This document shows, one piece after another, positions 12,594 through 25,100 of a stretch of 64,000 bases of DNA (its first letter is position 1; every line of letters begins with the position of its first letter). The translations under genes were made by a program, and so were the position numbers. Under the pieces are notes generated by a model. That model searched no databases, had not been told where the DNA came from, and was given only the letters and a program-made list of their open reading frames with translations. The DNA is from Takakia lepidozioides (Eukaryota; Streptophyta; Takakiopsida; Takakiales; Takakiaceae), in NCBI GenBank assembly GCA_030704615.1, contig CM060733.1, forward strand, positions 45,758,001 through 45,822,000, read 5' to 3'.

Positions 12594-12992
12594 TTAACCC
12601 TTAAGCGCCCAGTGCCCAATGTTGACTTTTTGAAAAAAGTGGACCCCAGCTCAGAAAAATGAGAATATCTCAGCGAAAAAAAAGTTTTTGGGAAAATTGA
12701 CCAGACATTATGCTCATACCTACCCCTTCCAGACACCGGTAAATTTGCAGGCCAATCAGGCAAAAATCCGAGAAACGCCACCGTTGAGTGTGGGGCCCAT
12801 TTTTTGGGCCCCTCCCAAAACAATAAGGGAAATTGGAGGAATTTGCAATTTTCACTGACGGGATGAAATCTGAAGGATCTCATCCTGCTTACAGGTGTTG
12901 TCCAGCACATTGGCATTCTGATGAGCCATAGAATGCAAAAAATGGATTCATATTTTCTGATTTACACCTGGTCAAAGTAAGGGGGGTCAAAA

Positions 12993-13047
12993 TGTGTGAG
13001 TGGGAATTGAACCCAGTGGCCTGCCCCAACTGGCAGCTCACACAAAG
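12993..13047 (-). other. Short tRNA-like A-box/B-box sequence, copy 1
   Basis: On the minus strand a TGCCAGTTGGGG (A-box-like) precedes GGTTCAATTCC (B-box-like) by 22 bases, enclosed by GTGTGAG...CTCACAC. That spacing is too short for a full tRNA and resembles a tRNA fold lacking the anticodon arm, or a SINE remnant. Confidence 0.4.
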
Positions 13048-13125
13048 AAAGACCAACATGTGGCCAACACTAGCATCAAATCAGACTCAGAAAAACTAGA
13101 GATGAACCCACATTTACACGCCGAA

Positions 13126-13178
13126 TTGTGTGAGTGGGAGTTGAACCCACTAACTTGCCCCAATTGGCAACTCACACA
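13126..13178 (-). other. Short tRNA-like A-box/B-box sequence, copy 2
   Basis: This is a second copy of the unit at 12993-13047, with TGCCAATTGGGG and GGTTCAACTCC and the same GTGTGAG...CTCACAC frame. It makes a direct repeat about 134 bp apart inside the TTAA element. Confidence 0.4.
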
Positions 13179-13182
13179 TGAA

Positions 13183-13232
13183 CACAAGGGGGGAGACTCC
13201 TCCCCAGGGAGGGAAGGAGTCTCCACCCTTGT
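13183..13232. repeat. Perfect-stem hairpin in the TTAA element
   Basis: The arm around 13183-13200 (ending ggagactcc) is complementary to 13216-13232 (ggagtctccacccttgtg) with a short loop. This gives a stem of about 17 bp. Function is unknown. Confidence 0.6.
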
Positions 13233-13611
13233 GCGCACCCCCGCTTGACTGGGGGACTACCACATAATTATACTAGACACAAAGAAAATGGACTCAGTCC
13301 TAATTGAAACACAAAATTGTTGCAGCAAAGACCTCGGAGCTACATGAACACTAAGGCAAAAAGCTGGAGTAGCAAACAAACCATTCAGATCAGGACTCAG
13401 TGAACCCCAATACTGCACAACCACAAAATCATACCTCTCCTTGGACTGTCAAGCAACTCTCTACGGCTAGATCCTCAGTACAAACGTTTCATGGCTACCA
13501 ACAACAAACCAACCCCCAAACACACCACTGCTTAGAAAAAGACAGAACACCACTACATAGAAAAAGTGTCGTAAGGAGGATACCCCCTCTTTGGCATCAA
13601 AGGTCTCCACA

Positions 13612-14428
13612 TCAGTGTAGATCTGATTCACTATCATCTACTTCCCCCTCAGGCAATTCAGCTTCAGAATCCAACCCCAAGAGCTCAGGGATAGTGCACA
13701 ACATTGAATCATCAAGATTACACACAACACAGGACTGTGACGATACCACATGAACACCAAGGACACCAAAAAAAGAGACAGTATAATTTTTTGTACCATT
13801 CAGGATGTCCCATGTCTTGTCTACCACAGTGCCATATCCAAATTCGTGGGCATTGCTAGACGATGCCACATCCTGAAGGTGCAGCTCAGCCACTGCCACC
13901 TTCACTGTGGATCCCAAAATCCCTATGTCCTCCATAGTTTGGGAGTGACTAGCAGGATCACATAGCGGATTTTGAGAGTTGCGCAAGGAGTAGGTCGAAT
14001 TGCCCATCTCCTCACTCATGAAATCAAAAGAGGGTTCAATACGATTACCTCTCTCCCTGGCCAGTTGTTTGAGCCTCATTGTGGCTGGCAGAAGACGTCT
14101 GGAAGTCAGGCCAAACCTCGAGCCTCAAAATGTCGTTGACCTCTACGCTGAACCCAAGGGAGTCTCATTCCTCCTTGCGATCTACCCAACCCAAAATCTC
14201 TGCACAATGGCGCCTAAACAAGTAACGAAAGTTGGAGGGCTGTGGAAATCCAGGCCAACGCACATGAGCAGGTCTCTTCAAATGCAAGAGGTAGTCCTCA
14301 TTCAGGCACCCAACAATCCGCTCGACTTGCTCGGTTGATGTGCCCAGTGAAAGTGCCCACTTGGCAATCGATGCAGCTTGAGTCTCCAAATGCGCAGGTG
14401 CAGGGGGAGGCAACACACCCGAACCCAT
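13612..14428 (-). CDS. Unrecognised protein encoded within the TTAA element, probably two exons
   Basis: One open segment (14428-14165) starts MGSGVLPPP and a second (14079-13612) ends in the acidic DDSESDLH before a stop. The two could be joined by splicing, but I did not find a clean pair of sites. The low-complexity acidic tail and absence of frameshifts make translation plausible. I recognise no family and see no DDE motif. It could be captured host sequence or a transposon accessory protein. Confidence 0.3.
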
Positions 14429-15057
14429 CTTATACTATGTAGCTTTAACCTTCATCCACCAATTTGCATATGCACACAAGGATAAACACAAAGATGAGCT
14501 ACACGATGCCCTAACTCCGCATAGTCTAGCTCAGGTATCAAACAATGAACATTGCCTTGAATGCGCACCCTGAGTATCAATGCAAAGCCGGCCCATCCTC
14601 TCTCACAGCTATGGCTCAGTCTCTGTAGCGGTGCCACAATTTCCAAGTTTCCTCAACTGAAAGAGAAAGAGATAATGGAAGATGCAATCGGAGCAGACCA
14701 CCAACGGCAACCTGTCAAGGCATCTGCAACGGCAACCTACAACAAAGTATGGAACACGCGCGAACGCCACAACAGACGAGATCACAACACAAGGCAAAGC
14801 GCGGGAAGGAGAGAGACGACGTTGAAAATGTGGGAGCAAGCCAAAATCGTTGCAGAAGCAGACCCCACCTCCTGCGCAGCCAAAAATTGCAACCCTAACC
14901 AAAAAAAAAAAAAACCTAATCGCGCGTTGGAATCCTGACTGCCATGTGGCTGGCATCCTACCCTCCAAAAATCAGGTTAATCGGTTCAAATCCGAGAAAA
15001 ACAGAGGGGAAAAACAAAAACCAACGGCCGAAAACGGGTCGAATGGGCGCTTAAGGG

Positions 15058-15660
15058 TTAACCCTTAAGTGCCCATACGGTCTGTTTTGGGCCTTTGTTT
15101 TTTGTTTTTTTGGTGTGGTTCTCTCATATTTCATGAATCAACTGATCCAAAATTTTGAGTTGTTGATGCCATTGAATCCAATGCGTGATTTGTAGGATTT
15201 CTTTTATTAGTGTTTCTAGTTTCCAAATCAAAGGAAGGGAAGTCTGCTTTGTGATGTGAGAATTTTAAAATCTCTAGCACTCTCCTCCTACATGAGAAAA
15301 TGTCTCCCACAATATTGACAGAGTCTAGTTTGATCAAGTGTCAATACCCCATCTTTTGCCCGGAATGCATTTTGTTTTGTGGATTGGATGCAAGATCCTA
15401 CCAAGGATAAACTGAGTTAATTTATAGATCATCTCATCACCAAAATCTTCAAAATAGGAAGTCCCATTTGCAATTTTGGTGTCAATTTTCACCTGAATGC
15501 CTTCCAAATTGACAGATCTCTTTAGCAAGTAGGTATGCACGTAATGTGCGGTCAGAATTTTAAATTATGTTTTTTATCCACAAAATTAGAAGGCTTTTCA
15601 GCTCAAGGATCGGATTTTTGATGGGGGGAAAAAAAAAACTACAGTGCGCTTAAGGGTTAA
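15058..15660. mobile_element. piggyBac-like MITE, ~600 bp, abutting the previous element
   Basis: It begins with the TTAA that also ends the preceding element, followed by CCCTTAAGTGCCCA. It ends with the complement of CCCTTAAGCGCACT and TTAA (15657-15660). The termini are imperfect inverted repeats sharing CCCTTAAG. There is no significant ORF. Confidence 0.7.
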
Positions 15661-16309
15661 CCTTGGCGGTGGCTAGATTTGAGAAACTACCATATTTTCA
15701 AGATATACAGTTTTTGACTTTACATGGTTTATTTCTATTATTATTATTAGTAGTATTTCCTCCAAAACATGTTTTCTTATTTATTTTGGATTACTATGTC
15801 TTTTTTTCCCTCTCCTAAGAATACAAATCAAATTTTCAAGTGTGTAATACATAGTAAGTTATATAAATTGTAAACCTCATAATTTGTAGCTGCTCTTGTA
15901 CACGCAAAAATACATCTTCATTGTATTTTCGTAATGACAATTTCAATCATGAGCATTGCAGACTACTTATGCACATTATACAGGGGTAGTCTGATCTATT
16001 GGGTGGGGGACTTCTACGACGTTTACTTGTAAGGTTACATATACCGATTTATTGACAAGGCGTACTCGCTTACACAATGGCAAGCCGCTAGAAAATGGTA
16101 CGAAGGAGTATCAATTACTTGGGTGATGAATATTAGATACGATCCTCTAAGTGGGTGATGGGGCCCGAGGTGTAAGATGTCTAACTAGTGGTAGTACAAT
16201 GTCTTCACACATTGTCGGGGAGTTCCTTTTTTAGAGGTCGGACATATATCGGACAGAACACGTCGTCATTTTCCGTCTATCCGACAAAGTAACATTTTGG
16301 GGAGTTTCT

Positions 16310-18290
16310 CTGAGTGGAGCTCCGCCGGATCATGTTCTTCGATTCTTGTACAGAGAGGGAGAGAAAACCACAGAGCTTGAGTACGCTCACGGTCAAGATA
16401 TAGAACTTGAACCTGACGAGGACGATCCGCTTATTGTCATATTTGTACGAGAAGAGGACCAGCAAGCACGCACCATTGGGTATGCAACAAAGATTTGAAT
16501 TGCCGACAGAGGTTTGATGACGGGACTCCAGGAGAGTGGATTCAAGTTCCCTAGAGATGGATCTACTCCGGATGAGTTTTCTTTCTGCTTGGAGTAGTCT
16601 AAACTTCTGAGACGCCTCTTCAATGTAAGAAATGAGAACGAGAGAAAAAGACAAGAGCTTGAGGCCGAGAAGGAGGCAGAACAGGCTCAAAAGAAGAGAA
16701 AGCCAAGAAAATGTAAGACCCCTGCTGACACTACACCTCAAGAAGATGGAGCCCCTAAAATTACTCCGCCTCGGAAGCCGAAGAGAAACTCTAAGCCCCC
16801 ACTTGACCCAGTGTTCTCAAGTGATAAGAAACCGAAAACTGGGGAGATATATGACAAAGCTAAATGTGAGGCAATGGAGAATGAGCTCTCAGAAATATAT
16901 GGGGACTTATTTCCCTTTGGGTTTGAAGAGACCCATTTCATTCCTATTTTGAGTATGGAGCAAGCACCCCGACAGATGGTCAACAAGCCCCTAAATGACA
17001 AATACAAGGATGAGATCAAAGCTAGGCTTTTAAAGCTCCGGGTCCTTGATTCAAAACACCCTGTCTACGTAGCCCCAATACATCCCAATGACGACAGTGT
17101 AGTGTGGCCGGAAAAAAACCAGAGAGATGGGATGAAGTGAAGGATGCCAAATTCTTTGTTATTGATGGGCAACACACCATAATTGCTGCGAAGGTACCAA
17201 TTCATCCAGTCCCAAGCTTGAATATGTCATTGCTATTGTTGTAGCTATATCAAATCTACAGTAGTACGTCTTCGAAGTCCATTGCTTCCTCATATTTTGA
17301 GTTGGTTGCAGGAGCTAATCTTGGAGGTGGACAACGATGAGCTGAAGAACTATTATAACAATTGGCCGGCCAAGATCGTTTGGTCAGATGACGCGCTTCG
17401 CCTTATGAAGATTTCAAAACTTCTAAACGATCCAAACAAGGCCCAGAAATTTGACATTACATTTCCTGAGAAGGTCGCACATTGCCGGCTTTTTTACGAG
17501 CTACAGGGCAGGCCAACAATACATAACGAGCGTAACTCAAAAAAAAAAGACCACTCAATGGGTGATAGGATCCCAGAACTCGACCTACATATATATTTTT
17601 TGTCTCATGCTGATTTGGTCATTAGCTTGGCTGAAATGAGTAATAATACATAAGTGCATCTTATAGGAATTTATGCAAGTTGTCCACATTCTCCCGGAGT
17701 CGTCGAATGTGAATGAAGCTATGGTTCTTATTCTAGCCGCAGAAAACGTTTGGGACAAGTGGCAAGCGGTTTTCAAAAAATGGGAGGCTGGTCACCTAAT
17801 TGACCAACATGGTGATGTTTGCAAAGGTGAACATATACCACTTAACCGGAGTCAGCTGAGGAATATTCAGGGGCTCTCCGGGCGGCAGCTTCTCAAGTTG
17901 GCCAAGAAGATCCTCAGTTATCAGCTGACCGTCAAATATCCATACAAAGGGAAAGACCCTTCAATACAGAGCATAGTGGGTTATATGACGCATATAAAGG
18001 ACAGGAGGTTTGTGATTGAGACATCATGACAAACTTTATATGTCATTTAAGAACAAAAATTAATCCCAATCCTTATGCCAGAGAGATGTGGCTTGACGTT
18101 AAAAAGAAATACAAGATTGACAAAGTACAGTTTGATTTACTCCGAGGGAAGCTTGGGTCGGATTATCTCTCTAGCAAAGGACATAAGAACAAGCTTTGAA
18201 ATGACATTCCTGGAGCATTTATAACGGAGGTTAAGGCTTTGAAGAAGAGCATGGACAAAATCAACACAGCTACCTTGGAAGTCATTTGCT
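16310..18290 (+). pseudogene. Decayed multi-exon gene with a DGQHT motif
   Basis: Blocks in order: an acidic segment ending near 16495 (TGA); a segment at 16510-16620 with a frameshift and an in-frame TAG (LE*SKLL); a lysine/glutamate-rich stretch (16620-16810); 16811-17140; then, after a frameshift in an A-run at about 17115, KFFVIDGQHTIIAAK (17150-17193) with a GT donor; an exon from 17312 (ELILEVDNDEL) with another A-run shift near 17545; an exon from 17668 (EFMQVVHILPE) to a TGA at about 18027; and a last segment with a TGA near 18199. The VIDGQH(T/R) motif recalls the ParB/DGQHR superfamily, which also occurs in repeated eukaryotic genes. Several disruptions show it is dead. It may derive from a mobile element, but I did not find its ends. 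Confidence 0.6.
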
Positions 18291-18571
18291 AAAAAAGTGA
18301 GTTTGGATTGTAACATTGTTAACATACATGTTTCATGCATTATAACCACTAGATGTTGCACGTTTCAAGCCTTTCACAAAATTTGTCCATTTGAGGTGCA
18401 TAAATGTCGAAAAGAAACTTCATGGAACTAGATAAAATATTGACCTTAGTTACATGGTTGACAGATTTACACAAGTTGCTCTCAAATCTTTCAATTTAAT
18501 AGACATCCAAATTATATTAGAAATTTGACCTTTAAGCATTTTCGCTAGACTATTATGATTCATCAATTGGG

Positions 18572-18686
18572 GGTGTCAAGCTAAATAAACACAGTGTGAA
18601 ACTAACTAGAATAAATCTAGTTATTTGTATTTAACACTTGGAATTAGTTCAAGTGTTAAGTCAGGTGTCAAGTTTAGCTTGACACC
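18572..18686. repeat. Inverted repeat, 14-bp arms
   Basis: ggtgtcaagctaaa at 18572 is the exact complement of tttagcttgacacc at 18673-18686, with about 87 bp between. It could be a small MITE or hairpin; no target duplication was identified. Confidence 0.6.
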
Positions 18687-20239
18687 TAAACCATCTTATC
18701 TTCACGAGCTTGTCAGTCGTGCGGCTCATCTCTCTCAAGTTGAGTCTGCACGACCGAGCTCCCTCGCTGCTTAGCATCTGAGTGTACTTATGGAGAGAGA
18801 GTAGGATGTTGTGGGGTGAAGTCCCCATAGCTTGGGGTGCCCCTGGCTCGACTCTTATTTTAACGAGTGATTGTATTGTATTTCATGTTTTTGTGTCAAC
18901 AGACAGTGTGAGTTTAGTTTTCATATCACTCGAGAGAGATGATCTTGCATCTGTGAGTGCCAAAGGTGAGTTTAGTTTTAGCACTTGTGGTTTTTGTTTT
19001 GAAAGTGAGAGAAGAAAATTATGGTGGTTTGTAGATTATGTTTGTGACAAGCTGGTTGGAGACAGAGAAGTGATTATCTGTGTTCAGGTAATCTTTAGTT
19101 AGAAAGATGTCAAGTTTGGCCACTGGAGCGATGGTTGAAAGCGCGGTGAAGCCTTCTACTGTCTATTAGCTTTGACATCGTTGTTGCCATCATAAGGTTG
19201 ACTTAAACTGCCAACGGTGTGTCTGGCCGAAGATAATCTATATTGAGTGAGGTTTCTGGATCAAAGGCCGAAATATGTACAGTGTGCCATCAACGGGAGT
19301 AGTCGAATTAGACAAATAGCAACCAGATGTCTTGAGAGGTTGTTCACTGGGTGCCAAGCCTAATGTTTGTCTGTACACTCCTTCGAAACCTTCTTCCATC
19401 GGTAGTTTGGTTACGTAAGTAATCCTTCCCCAGGCAGAGTCTGTCATAGAGGGCCCAGCTCGTAAGTGGCCCAGACATCTTTCAGTCGTATGCATACAGT
19501 TGGTCAAGCTCTCAACTATGTGATCTTTGGGACGAGTCCTTTCTAACTGCGAGCTGCTATACGGACTACTTGGTTGTCCGCCCAAACAGGAGGGAGGGGC
19601 AACAAAGCCAGTCGGCTGTTCATCGACATGTAAGATGCTTTTATACTCCGGAGCTCCATGAACGGGCTAAGATGCGGCGTGCCAGTTAATATTGCAAGGA
19701 GGCGAATTTGCGATTAGTAGGCTCTTCCGTAACTGGAACTCCAAAACCCTGGTGCAAAGGGGTCGAACTCTGATGTCGATTGCTAATATTGGGTATGACA
19801 CAAAATCACTTGAAAGTGGACTAGGCATGTGGCGTGCGGCTGATCAGTTCTGTAGTTCATGGTCTCCTCAAATCATTTTCGACCTCGTGACTATGTGTGA
19901 ATGAGAATGGGGCATGGCCTATTCAAAGTTGAATATTGGTGGAAGAGATCGTGCTAGCATCCATCTAAGCTGCTATGGGGCTGTTACGGGATCTTTAACA
20001 AGAGCAGCAACCATGAGAGAGCTGAATGGAGCAGGCCGTCGTTTTATTTTCATTAATCAGGCTGGATATGGTATCGGCACCAATGGAGGACGAATAGCTA
20101 GCTCCATCGACGAACCGGCCTGCAATGGTGGAGCTGCGAACAGAATTAGCTTTGATAAGAATTGACGTTGATGGTCTGATGTACCTGGCCCAATCGCCGT
20201 GGCTGGGGGAGAGACATCAAGGGGAAGGTCTTCGGTTCA
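18687..20239. other. No gene recognised
   Basis: Short open frames (for example around 19692-19904 and 19914-20165) have no family resemblance. A CT/AG-rich patch near 18720-18800 looks promoter-like, but nothing firm supports it. Confidence 0.5.
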
Positions 20240-21430
20240 AATTTGGTCGTGGGCTCTGTGGAAAATAAATGCATTTGGACTTGAATGAAAATTTGACACT
20301 TGGGCTAACGGCACATGCTACCCTAGAGATGGATACATAGAATATTGCACTTGGGCTTAAATCAATGGCCTCGACATAGAAGATGCACTTGCCTACATAG
20401 GAAATTGTACTTGGTCTTAGATTTTACACGTAAGCCAAAGGCGTAGGCTACACTCGAGGTCGCACTTGAGACGCACTTACATATGAAATTGTACTTGGTC
20501 TTAGATTTCAATTCTTCACACACATGGGCCAAAGGCACATGCTACCCTAGAGGTTGCACTTGGGCCTCGACATAGAGGACGCACTGGGATACATATATAA
20601 GATCTTACACTTGGGCTTTAGATGACAGCGGACCCTTGGGCTTAGATGACATTGGACACTCGGGCCAACGGCACAGGCTACCCTAGAGACGGAAGACATA
20701 TCAATAATGATAGGATATATTACTACTCAATAAATTCATGGAAAAAAAAATGAATCGGGCCTTGACATGGGAGACATACTTTGATACATAGGAGATTGCA
20801 CACTAGGCTTAGATGAGCCTCAACATGGGAGACACACATGGGAGATGCCTTTGGATACATAAGAGACACACTTGGATATGTAGGAGATTGCACTTGGGCT
20901 TGGATGACACTTGACACTTGGGCCGGCACAGGCTACCCTAGTCAATACATGAATCGAGACGTTTGTTTTGTAGATTTGAGATGTCCCAAACCGCGGGTCC
21001 CCAGCCTTGGTGCTTGGTACCGTTGGAAGGGCCTTGATGAGGAGGGGTGCACTGCACTGACTTGGTCTCATGATTTTTGGACATGTGGTGTGGGAGATGT
21101 TGCATTTCAAGTACTTTTGGTCGCAGGAAATTCCCGAAAAATAGGAAAGTGGGCATTCATGGGACAATGGTGGGAGCCTTGACAAGAGGTATAAAGGGAA
21201 AAAAAAAATGATGAAATACGGCTAACACGAATTTCAAGTTCATTCAGGTTGCACTTCGGCCTCTACATAATCACACTTGGTCTTACATTTCAATTCTTCA
21301 CACATGGGCCAAAGGCACGGGCTACCCTAGAGGTCGCACTTAGGCCTCGACATAGGAGACACACTTGGACTTGGGCTTAATTACATGACACTGGAAACTT
21401 GGGCCAACGGCATAGGCTACTCTAGTCCCA
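20240..21430 (+). repeat. Irregular tandem repeat with core gggccaa(c/a)ggcacaggctac
   Basis: The core followed by cctagag recurs near 20305, 20420, 20527, 20663, 20918, 21306 and 21400. It alternates with cacttgggcttagatgac and cctcgacatag-gagac phrases. Copies are diverged and spaced 90-390 bp apart. A stretch at about 20945-21240 lacks the pattern and looks inserted or unique. Confidence 0.75.
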
Positions 21431-22159
21431 AGTGATGAGAGGTTCCTCATGTTCTCAAGCCAACAATGCCATTTTTTTTTTCCCCTCGTTGCCCAAAAGG
21501 CACTGAGGTGAATGATAAGTTATGAATGAGGACATAATCTAATATGAAGATATATATGTAATATGCTATAATATAGTACATATATTTTAGTTTTTTTCTT
21601 TTTTTTCTCTTAAAAATAGAGGCCAGTGTGTATTGGTAATTGGTATAATGATAGGTGAAAGCCTGATATGTGCACGGTATATGCACTGCTATTAAATACC
21701 AAATTAGTCAACAACAGGGCGTAAGTGTATGTCACGCCTTGTTAGCCATAACATCATTCCATATAACTTCATATCAGTAAAACAGTGGCAGGGCCTCCGC
21801 ATATCTCACGCATTGTTAATAAAACTTTCGGCCCTTCCATCAGCCTTCTGCTTTAAAAAAAAAGAAAAGAAGCTTATAGTTGTTCCTTGAATGTTTGTTT
21901 TGAGGGAAGTTTGAAGAAAGATAGAAATCCCTTGATATTGCAGACTCTAAAACTCTGGTTGTCCAAAGGTGTCCATCAGGATAAAGAGTTGCCACACAGT
22001 AGCACATATATTGAATTCAGAATTTCGAATGTCGAGTATACAAGATCGAAGCACTTTGAAACCATTTTATACTTAGATGTCTGCCCATGATCTGTTTGTT
22101 TGCTTGTCATGGCTGCGAAGATGTTCCAAGATGCAGGTTGTGTGTGGAGCTCCATACAA
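21431..22159. other. Intergenic, A/T-rich, no gene recognised
   Basis: Contains poly-pyrimidine and TA-rich tracts at 21465-21620. It lies downstream of the DUF2358 gene and should include its 3' UTR. Confidence 0.5.
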
Positions 22160-25100
22160 TCAAGGGGTTGTTCTTTCTTTGCGAAGCTTTGGGTTTGGTT
22201 TGAAGAGTTGGCGTACACCATCAGCCGGTGAAATGTCCCACTTCTCCACATGTCTGCGCACATATCCCACATTTTACTATACATACAAGAAGTAGAAACC
22301 GGGACACTCAGTGGTCATTCCTACACGTAAAGAACTGCTGATTATTTTCCTCTGTATTTTCAGAATGCTCCCCTAGCAGGGAGCATACTTAGCATAAGCA
22401 GGAGTTTCTCACATTGCGCAAGGGTCCCCGCTCCACTGGCAAGGAATCTTCCAGTTCTGGAAGGTACCCATTTCTGTTTTCTTTACATGTGGCAGCAATT
22501 CTTTACAGGGGAAAAGGGCTCTTCCCACTGGAGCTCACATGTTTTTGACAAAGGACCTCGGGTGCCCGTGTTTCACACGATCTCAACCATGACCACTCCC
22601 CCGGGAAGAGCCCTTCCCCTATACATAACTTGCGTCTTCAATCGGGCTGCCTCTCTGACAGTGATAACGTTAACAAGGGTGACCAAACCCAACATTCGGT
22701 AAAGATTTCCGGACAACAATCTGGCACCTGTCTGATATGTAAGCTCTCAGTTCACCACAGTTAACTTGGATTTCCAGACCTGGTAACAAAACTCCTAAGT
22801 ATACAAGAGCTAAAACAGTGTCCTTCTGCAGCTCACGTATATTCACATTTTCAGATTTGACTCGAGGGGTTGAACTCTGTGGACCTACTTAATCAAAAGT
22901 GCGTAACTCTTGCAGACTGCCAGATTCGTGGGTAATGGTAGTAGCTCCTCTCGGTGCGTGACCTGTGGCTGCCAGTTCAAAATGCAAGCTTTGCAATGTC
23001 AGATTACTTTTCCGATGGTTCTCAAGAGCAGTGAGCTGGCACTTGAAGGCAGCAATCAAGAGCCTTGATTACTGTCTCAGGGTAGACACTCAGCCCAAAA
23101 TGTGGCATGGGGGGAAATGTATCAATCGTTCACCATTTCTTTCACTTTGGCTATTATGCACATGGAGGCATAGTTACTGCAGGAAACTAACACCCTCATG
23201 GAGCTGGTCATGGGTTTCAGCCCACTAGGGTACAAGCGTGTGAGGGTGAGAGACTGAATTCTACTCACTTGACTGCTTTCTTCTCACAACTTGTGCCGTG
23301 AGTACTCAGGAAGGTCAAGGGAGAACTGAGAAGTAAACAGAGAAACTGCCACGACGAGTTCATTCAGATTGAGTACTCACAACATCAAACTAACATTCCC
23401 CTGTCTATATAACATAACATTCAAATCATTGTTCATTCTTAGCAATAAATATGACTGGTAGCATCTTACCAGCTAAGATGGGCCGCCATGGAAGTGACAG
23501 TACACAATTAAACCGCCAGCGTGCATAGATCCTATTCTGCAGGCACAGAGAAAAGATATTGGCAACTGGAAAGAGGGCACTTTTGGAATGCTACTGATGG
23601 AGAGTCCCTAGCAGCGGATGGCTGGAGCAGCACTGCTAGAGGAACCCTGTTTTTCCTTTCTGATGTCTATCCTCCTACAATTCCATGTAACTTGATTGTC
23701 TTTGGCAAGTAAGTGCTTAGAACTGTGGTGATTTCAGGCCAAAGTTTCATATTCGCTCTTACAGGTACCTCCAATCCAGCATTTGCAGGGAATGGCTGAT
23801 GAAAATATGACATTCTCAAAACTCCCTGTCAAAGTACTTAATAGAAATGATGAGTTCAAACTATGTTCCTGAAGAGTTTCAGAGCCTTGATTTCTGTCAT
23901 CAGGGATGAACTCAGCCCAAACGTGGCACGTTTGAATCCTCTATAACCGCAGACTGAATAAGTGGCTTAAAAACAATTGTCACCCATTTGATTTCCTCTA
24001 AAATGTCACTGACAATTGCAAATTAAGAACTGTTGGACTCTTTGCGGCCAGAGAGAGAGAGATAGAGTTCTTGACCGTGGGCCCATATACCACAGCACAA
24101 TACCATCCACAAGCCACCAGCGAGTGGAAATAGCCCAAAATTGCCATAGCATTCGTACACAGCTGATGACCATTAAATGACAGGGTTCATTTGGATTAGG
24201 GCTGGTAGGGGAATGATTACCGCAAGCAGAATGTTGCTGCCAGTACTATTAAGACCGCTCTGTACTGACATATGTTGAATTCTGACTGTTTTTTTGACCT
24301 TTCAAGACGTTCGAGCCGCAAGTGTTCTCAGAATCAAGTAAAATTGACCTTGACTGATCAGAAACCAATAGAAAGACGAGAATTCACCAACAAAACCCTG
24401 CCAGGAGCTAGCGATGTCGCACCTCATATTCTTGCCAATCCGTGACTTTCAAGCTTGATTCTTCCATGAAAGAACCCAAATTGCTAACATTCTGTTTGAA
24501 GCGCTTTAGTCCTTTGATTGAAACAAAAGGATCCGCAAATTCGCAATCGGACTCATAAATCCCCATCGCCATGTTGCCTGCATCCCACTCAGAGCTCCAC
24601 CAGCCCCCTTCCTTTCAGAGCTTTCCGCGGGCGTAATAAAGCACCATTTCATTTCATTTCTCTCATTCTACCCCTTGTAGCTCCTATGTTCCACAACTCT
24701 TCATGTTGAAAGAGTTATCCCCCATAGACAGCTCTGCAATACGCAAATTATCCAAGTGACTGTCACTCAATGTTTCGCCATGACACAATACTAACATCGC
24801 ATGAACCTGTTTGTAAATTGGAAACCTGGAATGAAAACCCAACAATCAATTTCCAATTGCAGCTGTTGTAGTTGTAAATTCCGCGCATATGGAGAAAACA
24901 AACCCAATTTGGAAAAAGCCCACCTGTGACAAAGTAGGATCTCTCGTAGTCGTTGCGGATGGCAGCCACTGCATCCTTCCTCAAAATGGGACCCATTATC
25001 TCTTCTTCCGCTTCATCTTGTGTTCTCTCGCTGGCCGGGCGAAAGGAGGATACCAGATTTCCAAAGGCCTCAGAACCGTACCAAGCCAGCTTTACGAGGG

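Larger units (their letters stand above)
12594..15061. mobile_element. piggyBac-like element, ~2.47 kb, with internal minus-strand ORFs
   Basis: It starts TTAA then CCCTTAAGCGCCCA (12598) and ends with the exact complement of CCCTTAAGCGCCCA then TTAA (15058-15061). The 14-bp termini are perfect. The interior carries two tRNA-like box pairs, a hairpin and minus-strand ORFs (13612-14428) that do not look like a piggyBac transposase; I could not find its catalytic aspartates. It is therefore probably non-autonomous, and may have captured host sequence. Confidence 0.75.

Noticed and set aside
14609-14968. 119-codon minus-strand ORF in the TTAA element
   Set aside because: Composition is low-complexity (poly-Phe from an A-run) and it has no family likeness; probably chance.
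18780-19110. Open frame after a promoter-like CT-rich patch
   Set aside because: 106 codons with no family likeness and no neighbouring exons that extend it.
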